DNA from: Actinostola sp. cb2023
Taxonomy: Eukaryota; Cnidaria; Anthozoa; Actiniaria; Actinostolidae
Assembly: GCA_033675265.1 (NCBI GenBank)
Contig: JAUJYZ010000847.1
Coordinates: 72,001-136,000 of the forward strand
Reading direction: 5' to 3'
Length of the DNA stretch: 64,000 bases
Shown in pieces: positions 10,035-22,844 of the stretch; positions within the stretch are counted from its first letter, which is position 1; each line of letters begins with the position of its first letter. A program made the translations under genes and the position numbers. The notes under the pieces were generated by a model, which made no database searches, had not been told where the DNA came from, and saw only the letters and a list, made by a program, of their open reading frames with translations.

Positions 10035-10548
10035 ATCCAATAACCATGTAAGCCAAGGCTAAAGAACGCAATAAATTTAATTTAAACACATTTCAAGGAA
10101 AAAAGTAAACAGAAACACCAAAAAAAACACCAACAACAGCAAATCAACCAATCAATCCAATCGAACCCAATCGTTCGATTGTTTTTGATTGGGTTCGGCA
10201 ATCGAACAGAATCGAATTCTTCCAAAAATGTTGCCAATCGAACACAATCGAACGTTCGATCATCGACCGTTTCTTTAATCGAACATAATCGAGCTGATTG
10301 AACATCTTTCATCGCGTCAAACTACTGTGGTCATTTTTTCATCTCACAGTCCTCGAAGCTAGTGTAGTTTCAAGTGCGATAACTTTAATAATAAAGGTAG
10401 TAGACCCAGTATAAGAATATCCCAACTCTCTGTTGTACTAGTTAAAGGCACTGGTTGATTTGCTGTTGTTGTGTTTTATTTTAGTGTTTCTGTTTACTTT
10501 TTTCGATCCTTGAAATGTGTTTAAATTAAATTTATTGCGTTCTTTAGT
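10035..10548. mobile_element. Foldback element with about 100-bp inverted ends
   Basis: The left end (GAACGCAATAAATTTAATTT... followed by AGAAACACCAAAAAAAACAC and AGCAAATCAACC) is inverted at the right end (GGTTGATTTGCTG ... TTAAATTTATTGCGTTC). The centre carries a CAATCGAAC-rich block related to 3895-4043. No coding capacity. Confidence 0.75.
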
Positions 10549-11339
10549 AGTCGATCGATATATCAAGAAACGACCTGAAACCAAAATTCACGAGTTACCA
10601 TTTGCCGTAAAGTACAAATAAATTACGGTAGAAAAATTCATTTGGAAGAGGAAAAAGTATCACCATGGCAATTACAAATTCACCACGTTCACATCACCCC
10701 GCATAATACACTTTGCTTGCATAAGGGGTGGACCATTAGATATGTTGGCGAAAACTCAGACGATAACACAACTTTCTATACAGTAGCTCAATTGAACTCA
10801 AATCACTTTAATTTGAAGTAGATTAAAAGTACAGATATAATACTTTAAACACCAAAAAAGTTAGAAGCTTTACCTGTTTATGTTTTTGTCTTATGGTCGG
10901 ACAAAAGTATGACTATTTTGGTTATTTTTGAGGCTCTTCAAACAAAGTGACGTCATAACAGCTGATGTATTTTTCGAAAACATCTTTCAAAGCAATCATT
11001 TCACAGAAAATTGATTATGTTTTCTTTGATACTACCAATAATCTGCATAATTGAGGCCGATAAAAAATTTCATGTCATATGAAAAAGCCGTCCGGCCCTG
11101 CTCGATTGTTGTCAGGAGATATTTTTTTCATTTTTTTGCAGCAAAATGTATTTTTTAAATGTGAACGACAAAAGTGAAATAAAATATTTTTTTTAAATAT
11201 CTTTTTTTGATTGGTTCTTCTAGCGTAATCGCGCGTTTGTGTTCTTGAATGATGTTTAGTACCAAAATGGTCCATATGAAAGGGTCATATGATAAAATGC
11301 TACCGAGCGCACATGACCTCGAGCCAAATATTTTCCCTT

Positions 11340-11371
<32 letters not shown>

Positions 11372-13118
11372 ACAATCGAACATTTTATTATTTAAATCGA
11401 TCGATTTTCGTCCAAGTAGCGCGCTAAAGCGCTAAATAGAGGTTGGGCCGCTTAATAGAGGTTCAACTGTACTAGTATAAGATCATTGATTGATTGAATC
11501 AATGGCTTACGTCTTTATTTAAAATTCTTTCTAGATTCTTGCAACTTTTTTTGGCAGAATTTCGAGCGTAATTACTTCAGTATATTTTATCATCATTTGT
11601 CTTATTTATGGTTTATTTATATTTATATTTCATACAAACAAAATGCACGACAAAATATCCCTAAATAAGACGGTTTTACAAGCCTGACAATAGGTAGTTA
11701 CCGGCAACCAGTTTTTGAAAAAAACGTAATTTAGAGCGTACAGCGATTTGTGCGGCTTTGTGAACAACTTATAGCTACGAATTTTACAGTCTGCCTCCTA
11801 GTTGATACTAAAACAGTAGTTTACAGTGAGTTCGTTTAAAAATATGGACTACTTTTTTGATGTGTAAAGAATGAAATTGAACGATAAATATTTCGTTGAA
11901 GTTGTACTATTTTTTTCATTCTTTAAAAGCGCCGCCATTTTGAAAAGCATGTGGTAGAATGGTGAATATTTTGAAGAAATTGTAATTTTACGTCTAAAAC
12001 CCGGAGTTATAATAGACGAACGTGTCTATTCGGTAGATCTATATTTTCACAGTCGAACCACGAAGGATGTTTTGAATTTCGCGCGCCATGTATCACAACA
12101 GTGATTAATCACTACTCGTTATCCAGGCCTACAAATTCATGAAGCGAAATCCTCTTTGCCTGTAGTAAACAGTTCCATGCATAAAACTATGTTCGGTCAT
12201 TTCTACATAAAGCGACAAGAGCATTGTTTTCATTGCACAAGTTACCGTTAGATAAATGTGTACATCTCTGTACTTTTATGGTAAAGGCCGGTAAGGTTTC
12301 GAAACCTATGCTGTGAGTATATTTCGCAAATGGCAAACATATTCTTTAGGATTGCATTGTATCTTATTTTCACGTCATTCTTGAACGCGAGCTCTTGACA
12401 CAGTGTTGACAGTACGAGATAGATGAGTGACAGTTCGAAGTGACCAACCTTAGGTACCTCCCCTTTTATAGTTTCGTGTTTAAAACACCAGGATTTCTGC
12501 GCAGTCAGCTCTTTTTGGAAACACATTTTTACTTCTTATATCTACTCTTCATCGGTCGTTCCTTCTCCGAGATTTTCACCATTTCTTCGCGTCGGAGTTT
12601 GACAACACTCACAACTGACCGGTCAGGAACAGCCACAGTTCATTATTCATATTGTTGGTTTGCAGTTTTAAAGTACAATGACGCAGCAGCCGGTCAGGTC
12701 CTCGTGTAGCTGCACAAAAGTCCTGGCTATTGTTGTTCTATGTATTGTTTTTACATAAAAAAACAATAGCAAGGACAGACATGAAGACCTTGCCCAGCCC
12801 AGCAGCCATGTTGGTGGTACAAACAAGAGAAGCTAAATGAGAAATGTTTGGAATCAGGAACCAACATGGCTGCCATGACGTCACATGCAAACATCGATGT
12901 TCCTATGTCGTCCCCAGACTTCTCGGTGCGCTTTGCTATACCGTGACGTCACTGCTTTCTGTTAACTCCATTTTGAAAAAAAACCACTATAGCGATGCAT
13001 GATGGGAGACCGTGAAGAATGACAGAATAATCGTATTCGGTTGTTTTTCGGTAACGATCCAGTCCTACCCGGTAACATACCAACACAGGAATCCCAATTT
13101 GTCAAATTCTAACTTTAC
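10549..13118. other. Long gene-free stretch at the broken end of WDR3
   Basis: I searched the minus strand here for the remaining WDR3 exons and found none. Visible features are minor: a small hairpin at about 12720-12778 (GGCTATTGTTG ... CAATAGC), an inverted pair around AGCAGCCATGTTGGT / ACCAACATGGCTGCC (12801-12875), and two CpG-containing blocks. The rest is unassigned. Confidence 0.4.
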
Positions 13119-16100
13119 CTTTGCTTCTTTAAAGTTTTCTTTAGTCGTTTTTGTAATGTTTTCTTAATTTCTTCCTCTGTTGCAATTCTAAACAACTCTA
13201 GTTGTGAATCATTACCCTAAAACGAAAGAAAAACAATGATAGCAGAGTCCAATCCCTCTTTGGCTGTCGGTGGCAAACGAGGAGTGGACCAAAGGGGGGA
13301 GGGGGTGAGGGAAAACTCCATTCCTCCCAACGCCCAAAAATAGAGTTTGCAAAGCAGGCTATCCCAACATACTCCCCTCAAGTTCTGTTGCTCTCCTGGC
13401 GACAGGGAGGAAAATCTTAACAGAATATCAACCGAGGCCCACCCCTCATAGCCTTTTATTTAGCGTAACTTTCTATTTCCTGACGAACAGATGACTTGTC
13501 GCTGGTGTTCTCGACCCAGCCCCACTCGGTTAAAGTCTCTTCCACAGGTAACCCAATCAACAGTAAATCATTTCCCTACCAACAAAAACGTCAGCCTACT
13601 TTGTATTCCACTATATTTCTATGTGCTGTGATATTTGCCTAAGGAAGCTGGATGTTTAGAGGAACATGTAGTTTCTGAGGACATCTTTCACAGCTCAGGC
13701 CCGAGATTGGAACTACTCTATTGCTCTCGATGCAGCTACACTATTGTGTCATGTGATCGATTTTGACCAATGAGAGCAAAGGAAAATTTGTTGTTGAATG
13801 ACAAGCTCTGATGGTAGACTTCGGTGGAGTGAACACCATCGTGTCACGTGATCGATTTTGACAAATGAGAGTGAAGGAAAAATATACTGTTGAATTATAA
13901 TCTCTGATTGATGGACATGGTTTTCAACCAATCAGACTGCGTGTTCTATAAATGTTTACTTACCAAACAGCCTAAAACCTGCCCTGAATGAGATACATGC
14001 ATCGATGAGACTCTGGCTCGACTTTGACGAATGACAGAGCCAAGTAACGTACAGCAAAGCTGTTGACTTGCCTATTGAAACACAGGAGTTACACATATTA
14101 GATAAACCAACAGTGCTACATTGTAATGTATAATAACTAAAAATATATTTGTATGGGCGCATCTTTTTTGATGGGTTTCCTGTTGTAGAGTGCACAGAAT
14201 ATGCATTATGTTGGGCTCCCTGTTCCTGTGTTTTTGCAGTATTGAAACAAGGTGTAACTAGCCTCAGAAGAAATGGTTGGGCTGCCTGTGGTAGTAAATG
14301 CTCATTGAAACGTACAAACTTAGATCAAATACTGGTCCCTTTCATGCACAATTATATAAGCAAGTGCAGAGTTGTTTTCATTGTTCAACGGTGATTGAGG
14401 AGGAGGGGAGTAATCTTTCTCTCCTTTTTCTGTTTTGGGTTCTCTGTAGCAGGAAGGATGGGAAAGGAAGGAACAGGGGAAAGGAAGGAAGAGGGGGAAG
14501 GAAAGGGAAAAGTCACTCCCACTTCTCCTCTTGCAAAAAGAGCACAACAAACCCAAATGAAGCTTCATTCCCAGTACCCCTCTTGTAAAATAAAAACACA
14601 GGAAACCCAATCTTACACTGCCTTCCTCTTGTGATGTATTTTCCTCGTTTCCTAAATTAGCCTGGTGTACAGTGCGCTTTTGACCAGGAGTGGCTGTTTC
14701 TTTTTCCTTTTCATCATTAATATCGTCATTGTAACTGATTTGCCAAACTCTCAGCTCACTGTCGCCACAGCCTGTGATGAGTCTTGTTTCTTCTTTGGCC
14801 AAGACAAACCCCCAAACCTACAATGCAAAGAATGCTATTTCTATGTACATATACAAGGGGTATCGAATGGTCAAGGCGAGACTTTGTGATACTCCGTCGA
14901 GACAAGGCATTTTTTGGCGAGCCCGAGATGCTTTTTCACCGATTTCCTTTGTTTTCAAATTTGGGACTCTGAGACGGCTTTTTGAAGAAAAAAAACGATA
15001 CTTAGAGACCCGCGAAATTTGACCGAAAATTTGTGAGACTCTGACTTTTTACGGGGACCATTCGACACCCCTTATACACATCCAATAATAATAATAGTAA
15101 TAATAATGACATGATGATGATGATGATGATGATGATAATAATAAAATAATCAGCTTTATTTCAGTGTCAATAGGCGATAGCATTTCTGCTAATTGGGGAC
15201 ACAACAACATATAAATAACTGGCAGAGATTTCTTCAGTCTGCTGCAGAGGTTACAGTAACTTGTTTGGGGGAGGAAGGGGGCAATACTGTACCTGCACAA
15301 GCTATACATGCATGGGCAGATACAGGAATTTTTGAAAGGGGGGTCCAAATGGTAAGTCAACGTGAAATGATATCATACACCTAGATGTAATAGAGTACCG
15401 AAGTGTGACGTGACGAAAACAATAATTTTCGCTTTATCAACTTTCGATCCCCGATTTATGATTTATGATTTATGATTTATGATCCAAGCCGAAATTACAG
15501 TGATTTGTGTGGGGAAATTATATATTCAACTGGCCATATCTCAGCCGCTATTTAACCGATTGCTCTCAAATTTGGCATGTAAGCTTCTTTATTGTTGTTC
15601 TTTCGAAATCGGGGATCGAAAGTTGATAAATAATCTGGACATACAATAGCAAGTCAAGTTTGGTCACTAGTATTTGAAGGTTCACATACAGCTAATTCAG
15701 AAAAAGTTGTCGGCGATCGGCTTCAAGACTACGCGACTAGACCGAAAAGGAGTATGGGTAAATATCAATGCTTCTATAAATTTATACACTATCAAAAAGG
15801 AACGTCTTTCACGGAATATGAATCATTTCACAAATAGAAGATGGCTTTCTACTGGAAAAGACCAATATTCTGAAGTTATTGTAAACGTTCGAGTTAATTA
15901 ATATTCAACATGTGTTTATGTAAATTAGATAATGACATTCCAGCGTGCAGCGCGCGAACTTCAACTAAAATTTTATTCAAAAACACAACAGAATCCTCAA
16001 CTTCCTTGCCATTTTGTTCACCATCTGCTTCTGTTTCCTTGTTTTAAAACGCGTAGGTATACATTTACAGATTCACCTGCCATTGTCACCAAATACGAAA

Positions 16101-19100
16101 AGCATGCAAGTGAATTAACATATCTACCCATACTCCCTTTCGGTCTAGTCGCGTAGGCTTGAAGTCAATCTCCGACAACGTTTTCTGAATTAGCTGTACA
16201 CCTTATGCACACATGTAATTGTTACCTCGCTTCTGTGTCCCACAAGGGTAAGAAAACAATGTTGCGTATCCAGGTCCCACATCTTTACCAACATATCTTT
16301 TGAACTGAAAAGGGAGGTACAATATGGTTAGAACTCTTGTTGTGTGATTCATATCAGGACAATGTGAGGATGAACCAATGCTAGAGTACATGTACATGTA
16401 CTGGTATATAAGCCCCATGTATAATCATTAAATAACATTATAAAAAATGCCATCATTATGACTGCTATGGTCGCTGAACCGAACACTGTGTTTCCATGAT
16501 GATGATTAACTTTATTTTAATGTGGCTAAAATGCAATTTTGGCTAAGTTAAAATCGAGGGTGTGGGTCAATGGTCGCAGGTTCCATGCGGGGTGCACTCC
16601 AACACATGTAGGGCCTTGCACACGGCCAGTGAATCAGATCAGTGTGGATTGATTCTCACTTGACGGCGCTCAATTGTTTTCCTGCTGGTTTTTGTTTAAA
16701 CTCAGTTTGATGGGACTGTTTAGGTGCCTTGCAAAACAAATGCTAATATGCCGAGACTACATAATATATAATACATAAATGAAAATTACAAAAAGATAGA
16801 ATAGACAAATGACAACAAATGTTACACTAAATCCTAACTCACTCAATACTGATCGTAGGAATCAAAAATTGTCTCAGAGGATATGGAGAGATCATCCCGG
16901 TAATAGAAGTCCTGTGAAGGGCTAAAGTTGGTATTAAAGTGCCTATCAACCCTGTGAGATTGTTTTAAAAATCTATTCAATATAAGCTGAATAGTTGGTG
17001 GGTTCAGTATTTTGTGACTTGAACCTTGCGTTTATGAGTAATAGAGGTTTGAAATCTCAATATGCAAATTTGATGACGTCTACTAAGGAATTTGCCATAA
17101 CTTATTTAGATTTTTTCAAGAAGAGCTTATTTTTTGAGAGATAGATTAACGATCGAGTTAGAGGTTGAGTTTGAGTTACCTTTGAGTTAACCAAAAAATT
17201 TTTTTTTTTGGAACAATGTCTTACAACGTTGTTTGAGATTCCCCAAGGGGGGTATTGCCCATGGTGACCTGGGGAGGGGGGATGGAGGTGGTAAGGGTCG
17301 AAACTGTTAGTCTGGTATGTTTTAAAAAGGTCGTGCTACTGAATAACTCGAACTTAATAGAGAATAGATTGAAATACAATGTATAAGGCATTTTTTAAAC
17401 AGGCCGCTTCTCAATATATTATCAATAAAATTAACTTTGACACAAAGAAGAATCAAGAAAAAGTTTTAAAGGCGAACGAACTTTCAACGGCAGTAGTTTT
17501 ACTCGAACAAAGGCATAGCGAAATGACTTCAAAATAATCTTTTCAAATGTCAATAATCAGCACAAGGGCATTTTTGTATAATAGATGAAGTCTTAGTACG
17601 CATCATCAAATTTGCATATTGAGATTTCAAACCTCTATAGCTCATAAATGCAAGGTTCAAATCACAAAATACTGAACCCACCAACTATTCAGGTTATATT
17701 TATATTGAATAGATTTTTTAAACAATCTCACAGGGGTGATGGGCACTTTAACTGACATTTTGACAGCTTTTATTAATGTTTATTTTTTTAGCCTTAGTGG
17801 TCGTCATCTTCAGAATGAATTGGAATGTGGCATAGTTCCAACTTTTGACCTTCACAGGACTGCTATCACCTGGACAATTGCTCCCTATCCTCTAATCACA
17901 CTCTGGTTTCAAACATTTTACTATGAAATACATGTGGCTATCAGTAAATGATGATCAATACTATGTCACTGGTCCCTGTCATCTTCAATTTCTTTGGGGA
18001 AAGGAAGTTGTCAGTTTTTATAACTTGTACTCAGTTACTTTATAAATAGCACAAAACTGAGAGTGCAAACCTTGTAACAAGAACATTTTTGGACTTCAAG
18101 AAATAACACTGCGTCACCATGCCTTTATGTCCACACAACCTAAAAAATGTTAAATACATGTAGTTACATGTACATGTAAGTTACACAAAGCAATATTATC
18201 TTGTAACTTACACCATAATTAAACCATGGAAGAACAACATATTTTAAAGGGAGGTGTCTGTCTATATGCTTAGCTGAGGTGTCAATCTACTTATAGGAGG
18301 TGTCTATTTATGGACATTGTCTACATGTGGAAGGTGTCTGCTAAAGAGAGGTGCCTGTACGTGTTTATCTGAGGTGTCCATCTACTTATATAGGAGGTGT
18401 CTACATGTACTTATGGATGTTGTCTACATGAGGAAGGTGTCTGCTAAAGAGAGGTGCCTGTCTACGTGTTTATCTTAAGGTGTCCATCTACTTAATATAT
18501 AGGAGGTGTCTACATGTACATGTACTTATGGACATTGTCTACATGTGGAAGGTGTCTGCTAAAGAGAGGTGCCTGTCTACGTGTTTATCTTAGGTGTCCA
18601 TCTACTTAATATATAGGAGGTGTCTACATGTACATGTACATGTACTTATGGATGTTGTCTACATGAGGATGGTGTCTGCTAAAGGGAGGTGTCTGTCTGT
18701 TTATCTGAGGTGTCCATCTACTTATAGGAGGTGTCTATGTAAATGGACATGAGGTGTCTGTCTATGTTTATCTGTGGTGTCCATCTACATTTGTACATGT
18801 ACTTACAGGAGGTGTCTTATTAGAGTTATCTATCATACAGTACCTGTATAATCCTGACTCATTAATGACATCCCATACTATAACGTCTGTGTCCTGCCAT
18901 GTAAGTCAGAATATAATACATTAAATAAATTGTAGTGGCTTCATCTGCATTTAAAATTTGTTTAATGAACCAAGCTTTCGGCCATTGCGGCCATCTTCAG
19001 GGTTATGAAAGTACACAATTCCTACATAGCTAACAGAAAGCGGTATCCATGGAATATTAACTGAACAGCGCGCTAACTAGATTTTAAATAGAGCGCGAGC

Positions 19101-21619
19101 TAGGATCAAAGTAAAAACAACAAACTATACAAAGTTACTAAACATATATGAGTTACAGAATGAATGAATGAATAAATAAAGCAAAATATGAATAAATGGA
19201 TGGGTGGATGAAAGAATGAATGAACCAGTGAATGGATAAATGGGTGGGTAGATGAAAGAAAGAATGAATGAATGAACCAGTAAATGGATAAATGGGTGGG
19301 TAGATGAAAGAATGAATGAATGAATGAACCAGTAAATGGATAAATGGATGGGTAAATGAAAGAATGAATCAGTAAATGGATCAGTAGATGAATGAATGAA
19401 TAAATGAATGAATGAATGAACGAACGAACCAATTGATGGATAGGTGGATGAATAAATGAATAAATGCAGATGAAGCCACTACAATTTATTTAATCTGATG
19501 CCTGCATACAAGGAAACCCTTAAAATATAATACATGTTTTAAAGACCCTAAAGGGTATTGGAGTACAGTATATAGCCTTACCCTGCCACCCGAAGCTAAA
19601 AGACCTCCAGAATCATCAAATTGGAGAACAGATACTGCTGACCTATGTCCACTGGAACAATCAAAAGTTTAGCTTTAACTCTTGAGTGAAGGAGTACTTA
19701 GAAAATACATGAGCTAATGAATTTGAGCCCGGTGACTTCTCATCATCATCATCGTCATCATTGATCATCATTCTACAATGTGTACATGTACATGTACTGT
19801 AGCAGCTGAACATCATCAACATCACCACTATCACTAATACATGTATCACCATCACCAGTATCATCATCAGCAGCATTGAATATCATCATCATCATCATTA
19901 TTACCACCACAGACTGTTATTATTAGAAATATATCGTCCAGTACATGTACATGTACTGCTCAATATACATAATGTATTATGCACCATTATTGTAATTAAT
20001 TCTCTTAAGACTTATATACCATTCTAAGGTATAGGTATAACTTTATTAAACACGAAAGACATTGTTGAGCTGGGATGCTCATTCTCAAAATAATTAATCT
20101 CTCTGTTGAGCATCTCAATATATTAATTATAATTACATACTAAATACATGTACAATGTAAGTTTATGTGCATCACACATTTACCTAAAAGTAATTTGAGA
20201 ACTGCCATCCACAAGTTTCCAGATCTTGATACTTCCATCTTCATACCTAAAAAAACATGTCACTACAATAAACTACAGGCTTGTTTTACCTGGGATGTCA
20301 CTATTACTGGAACTGGAACTGGGAGTGGACCAAACATGTACACATACATGTACAGTACATGTAACTCAAACATACCATAACTCAAATGATAGGGATTACA
20401 TGTATACTATAAACTACATGTTAAACGACACTGTGTCTGTGTATATAGCAATGAAACAACTGAAGGGGTCCCTGCAAGAACAGAGAAAGTGACTTGTGAT
20501 CAAACTCAAATTCTCCTCTGAAATTCAAGGAATCTCAAGGAGAATTTATATTTTGATCAGAGCTGACTTACGTTGTTCTTGCAGGGAGCCCTTCAATTGT
20601 GTCAACACTTGCCGTAGTATTTATGGTATTAAAGCATACATGCAGATGGCATCTGTCAAATACATTAGAACTCACCCAACTGCAAGATTCTGCTGATTGA
20701 TACTGATAGCCATTGCAGTAACTTCGTGTTTGCCTCCCTTTAATACCAAGACCTGACAGCAAATAGACAATAGACATGCAAACTTATAAATATAAACTTA
20801 CATTGTATAAATAGCTTCCCTGCTGGCGAGGTCTCTCTGATTCTTCCTTGGGAGCGAGCGGAAGAGAGAGACCTCTGCCGAGATAGAATGCTTTCTTTGT
20901 CATGCATGCGTTAGGGTTGCCTTGTCAATTGGCATTGCGGGTGCATAATATGCTAGAGAATATCCTATTACGGTCATGCGCAGTATTAATTTCCGTTCAA
21001 AACTGTTTTTCAAACCTGTTTCGTTCATCCATGATCGTGGACGGCGGCACTACAAAGAAAGTGTCCTATCTTGGCAGAGGTCTCTCTCTTCCGCTCGCTC
21101 CCAAGGAAGAATCAGAGAGACCTCGCCAGCAGGGAAATGCAAAGGAAATACATAATATTGTGTGGAAAATAAAAACCTTTGAACCTTACAATACATGGAC
21201 TGGTCACACCATCACAAAGGCTGTGTAGAATGTTAGACTGTCTAACCTCTTGGATACCACACCACATACAACATGTATCAACGTGTGATTCAGATGAGCT
21301 TTAAAGTCTTTAAACCAGCCTTCTCAGATCAGAATGAAAATTACGACACAGTTTCTACGCCAGATTTTATACAAAGTAATTAGATTCCACGAACTTGTAC
21401 ATCACTATCAAGCATAACATGTGATTGCTTACAAACCTTCTCTTGCTTTCTTGTGTCCCATACTATCACATCTTCCAAACCAGGACAAACAGCAAACTGC
21501 CCACTGGTTTTCTGCCCTAATTTTTTACCATCAACGAACAGAATATTCGCCTTGAGGCTCCCAACAAGCCCGAAGCAGCTTGAAGGCTCGTAACGCAAGT
21601 ATGATTTCGTTAAAACCAT
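13119..21619 (-). CDS. WDR3: WDR3 (UTP12/Dip2 homologue), N-terminal ten exons only
   Basis: WDR3 is a tandem WD40 protein of the UTP-B subcomplex of the SSU processome and acts in nucleolar 18S pre-rRNA processing. Ten exons join in phase on the minus strand: 21437-21619, 20676-20752, 20184-20246, 19582-19651, 18844-18893, 18071-18139, 16226-16304, 14617-14817, 13964-14059, 13119-13216. The start MVLTKSYLRYEPSSCFGLVG matches human MGLTKQYLRY. WD blades show YEDGSIKIW, GHRSAVSVLQFDDSGG, DTDVIVWDVINESGLYR, KDMLVKMWDLDTQHCF and GCGDSELRVWQISYN. Exon 9 has the divergent LGSVIRQSRARV (human AGSIMREGRDRV) and exon 10 a basic stretch. Only about 328 of roughly 940 expected residues are present; exon 10 ends in a good donor (GTAAAG) with no partner found upstream to position 1. 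The cause could be a very long intron, a rearrangement or misassembly. Confidence 0.9.
13456..13575 (-). CDS. Candidate alternative terminal exon of WDR3
   Basis: Between WDR3 exons 9 and 10, an acceptor (TAG) is followed by an in-phase open frame starting GNDLLLIGLPVEETL, rich in Glu and Ser, ending ESYAK and a TAA. The normal exon 10 begins GNDSQLELF, so both exons would start with Gly-Asn-Asp after the same phase-0 junction. Use of this exon would end the protein after about 335 residues, within the first WD propeller. The coding reading is my inference. It could be chance. Confidence 0.35.
   Translation of the reverse strand, partial: GNDLLLIGLPVEETLTEWGWVENTSDKSSVRQEIESYAK
13741..13925. 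repeat. Two-copy tandem duplication of about 92 bp
   Basis: The motif GTGATCGATTTTGAC(C/A)AATGAGAG with its surroundings occurs at about 13751 and again at about 13848. Intronic to WDR3. Confidence 0.6.
14155..14293. mobile_element. Half-copy of the TGGGCTGCCTGTGG foldback family
   Basis: Shares with the arm of the 38452-39088 element the string of landmarks GCATCTTTTTTGATGGGTTT, CCTGTTGTAGAG, ATTATGTTGGGCTCCCTGT and GAAATGGTTGGGCTGCCTGT. Lies in a WDR3 intron. Confidence 0.65.
15090..15155. repeat. AAT/ATG microsatellite
   Basis: (AAT)n and (ATG)n trinucleotide runs in WDR3 intron 7. Confidence 0.85.
16934..17751. mobile_element. TTAA-flanked foldback element, copy 1
   Basis: Ends are TTAAAGTGCCTATCA and its mirror GATGGGCACTTTAA, with arms of about 150 bp that include GAGGTTTGAAATCTCAATAT. 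The ends are shared with copies at 52316 and 59113. TTAA at both edges suggests a piggyBac-type target site. About 820 bp, no transposase; lies inside WDR3 intron 6. Confidence 0.8.
18250..18830. repeat. Minisatellite of about 120-bp units in WDR3 intron 5
   Basis: Four to five imperfect units built from GGAGGTGTCTACATGTAC, GTGTCTGCTAAAGAGAGGTG and GTCCATCTACTTA. Subunits of 20-30 bp recur within each unit. Confidence 0.8.
19155..19465. repeat. GAAT/GGAT tetranucleotide-based repeat
   Basis: Imperfect (GAAT)n, (AAAT)n and GGATGGGTAGAT words in WDR3 intron 4. A long open frame on the minus strand over it is a low-complexity artefact. Confidence 0.85.
20813..21140. mobile_element. MITE in WDR3 intron 1
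   Basis: About 65-bp terminal inverted repeats: CCTGCTGGCGAGGTCTCTCT at the left, and its complement AGAGAGACCTCGCCAGCAGG at the right. The internal part contains GATCGTGGACGGCGGC. No coding capacity. Confidence 0.85.
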
Positions 21620-21762
21620 TTTTAATCGACAAATGACAGAAATGTTTCATAGAATTATTATTTCAATCCGTCCGCCATTTTGATTAAAGACACGTGGGAG
21701 GTTATGCACGCATGTTACGATCACCAATACATAACTACCACAGGAAGCCCGGTCTTTTATTG

Positions 21763-21792
21763 GGGGGGGGGGGGGAGGGGGAGGGGGGGAGG
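21763..21792. repeat. G-rich tract
   Basis: An interrupted poly-G run upstream of the WDR3 start. Confidence 0.8.
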
Positions 21793-21844
21793 TGGTATTT
21801 CGTTGTTTATTCGCCGCCGCGCGCCGTTGCTCTGGTTGGTGCAA

Positions 21845-22413
21845 ATACGCCCTATGCACGCGTCCTGATTTTCGATATCAGAATACTAGAATCTGTCACA
21901 TAAAAATAACCACTGCCATCTGAAAAAGCATTTATTCATCGATATTTTTGGAAAAGTTCAAAAGTATTGGATAAAATCCCGCGAAGATATCATAAATGAC
22001 ATTTATAGGGTTTAGATGGGATTTTGCCGTCATTAGTACACAGCCTCGTTCTGATGTACATCAATTTTCCAAATTGCTTCATTTCAAGGTTTAACACGTT
22101 CCACTAAAAGAAGAGATTTATATAAGATAAGTGTAAAAGTTTTAGGGCGAAATGACATGTCCTTGCGGAGCGTATGAACGTTTTTAATTCTGAAAATACA
22201 CCAGAACGAGGCTGTGTACTTATGACGGCAAAATCCCATCTAAACCCTATAAATGTCATTTATGATATCTTCGCGGGATTTTATCCAATACTTTTGAACT
22301 TTTCCAAAAATATCGATGAATAAATGCTTTTTCAGATGGCAGTGGTTATTTTTATGTGACAGATTCTAGTATTCTGATATCGAAAATCAGGACGTGTGCA
22401 TAGGGCGTATAGG
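21845..22413. mobile_element. MITE with about 200-bp arms between WDR3 and MCMDC2
   Basis: Inverted ends ATACGCCCTATGCAC and GTGCATAGGGCGTAT, bounded by TA, enclose long near-perfect arms (for example AGATTCTAGTATTCTGATAT at the right) and a centre of about 170 bp. It occupies nearly half of the 1.2-kb space between the two divergent start codons, so it may separate or alter their promoters. Confidence 0.88.
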
Positions 22414-22429
22414 TACAGCGAAAATACAA

Positions 22430-22844
22430 CAAGTAAGTTTATGATCTGCATGAATGGGTGATTCTCATAATAAGTAGGAGCCAAAGTAAAGATTATTGAA
22501 AAATGCTAAGAGGCAATCAGAAAAATAATCTTACCGTGAAAATATGGCAAAGTATAAAAAATAATAAGTATACTAATTTCTTGATCTTGAAAAAAATACA
22601 CTTCATTTTGATTTTGTTAAAAAATTACCCATCATGCATCATGTTTTCCCGCCACAAAAGCGCACGCGCGCGCCGGCGCGCGTCCATTGATTTACAAAGT
22701 GGCGGGAAAATGAAGAACAGGAACTCAAAGTCGAAAAAGTTTTTCCAAGACAACACGAAATGGAGTTCGTTTTAAAACCTTTTTTATTATTGTACCAGAT
22801 TATTTTAACTATTTTAAGCGTCTCTAACGTTTTGTATTGAGTTT
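22430..22844. promoter_or_regulatory. Likely MCMDC2 promoter region
   Basis: A CpG-rich patch (GCGCACGCGCGCGCCGGCGCG at about 22660-22682) sits about 165 bp before the MCMDC2 ATG, and ATTTCCCGCCAC / TGGCGGGAAAA words nearby resemble E2F sites (TTTSSCGC). Promoter function is an inference from position and composition. Confidence 0.4.

Noticed and set aside
12248..12526. 92-codon minus-strand frame as a missing WDR3 exon
   Set aside because: The translation shows no WD motif and does not match the expected linker or second propeller.
14320..14802. 160-codon frame taken as a complete WDR3 protein piece
   Set aside because: Only the first part (through the EEGS residues at 14617) is WDR3 exon 8; the rest is read-through into the intron past a GTAAGA donor.
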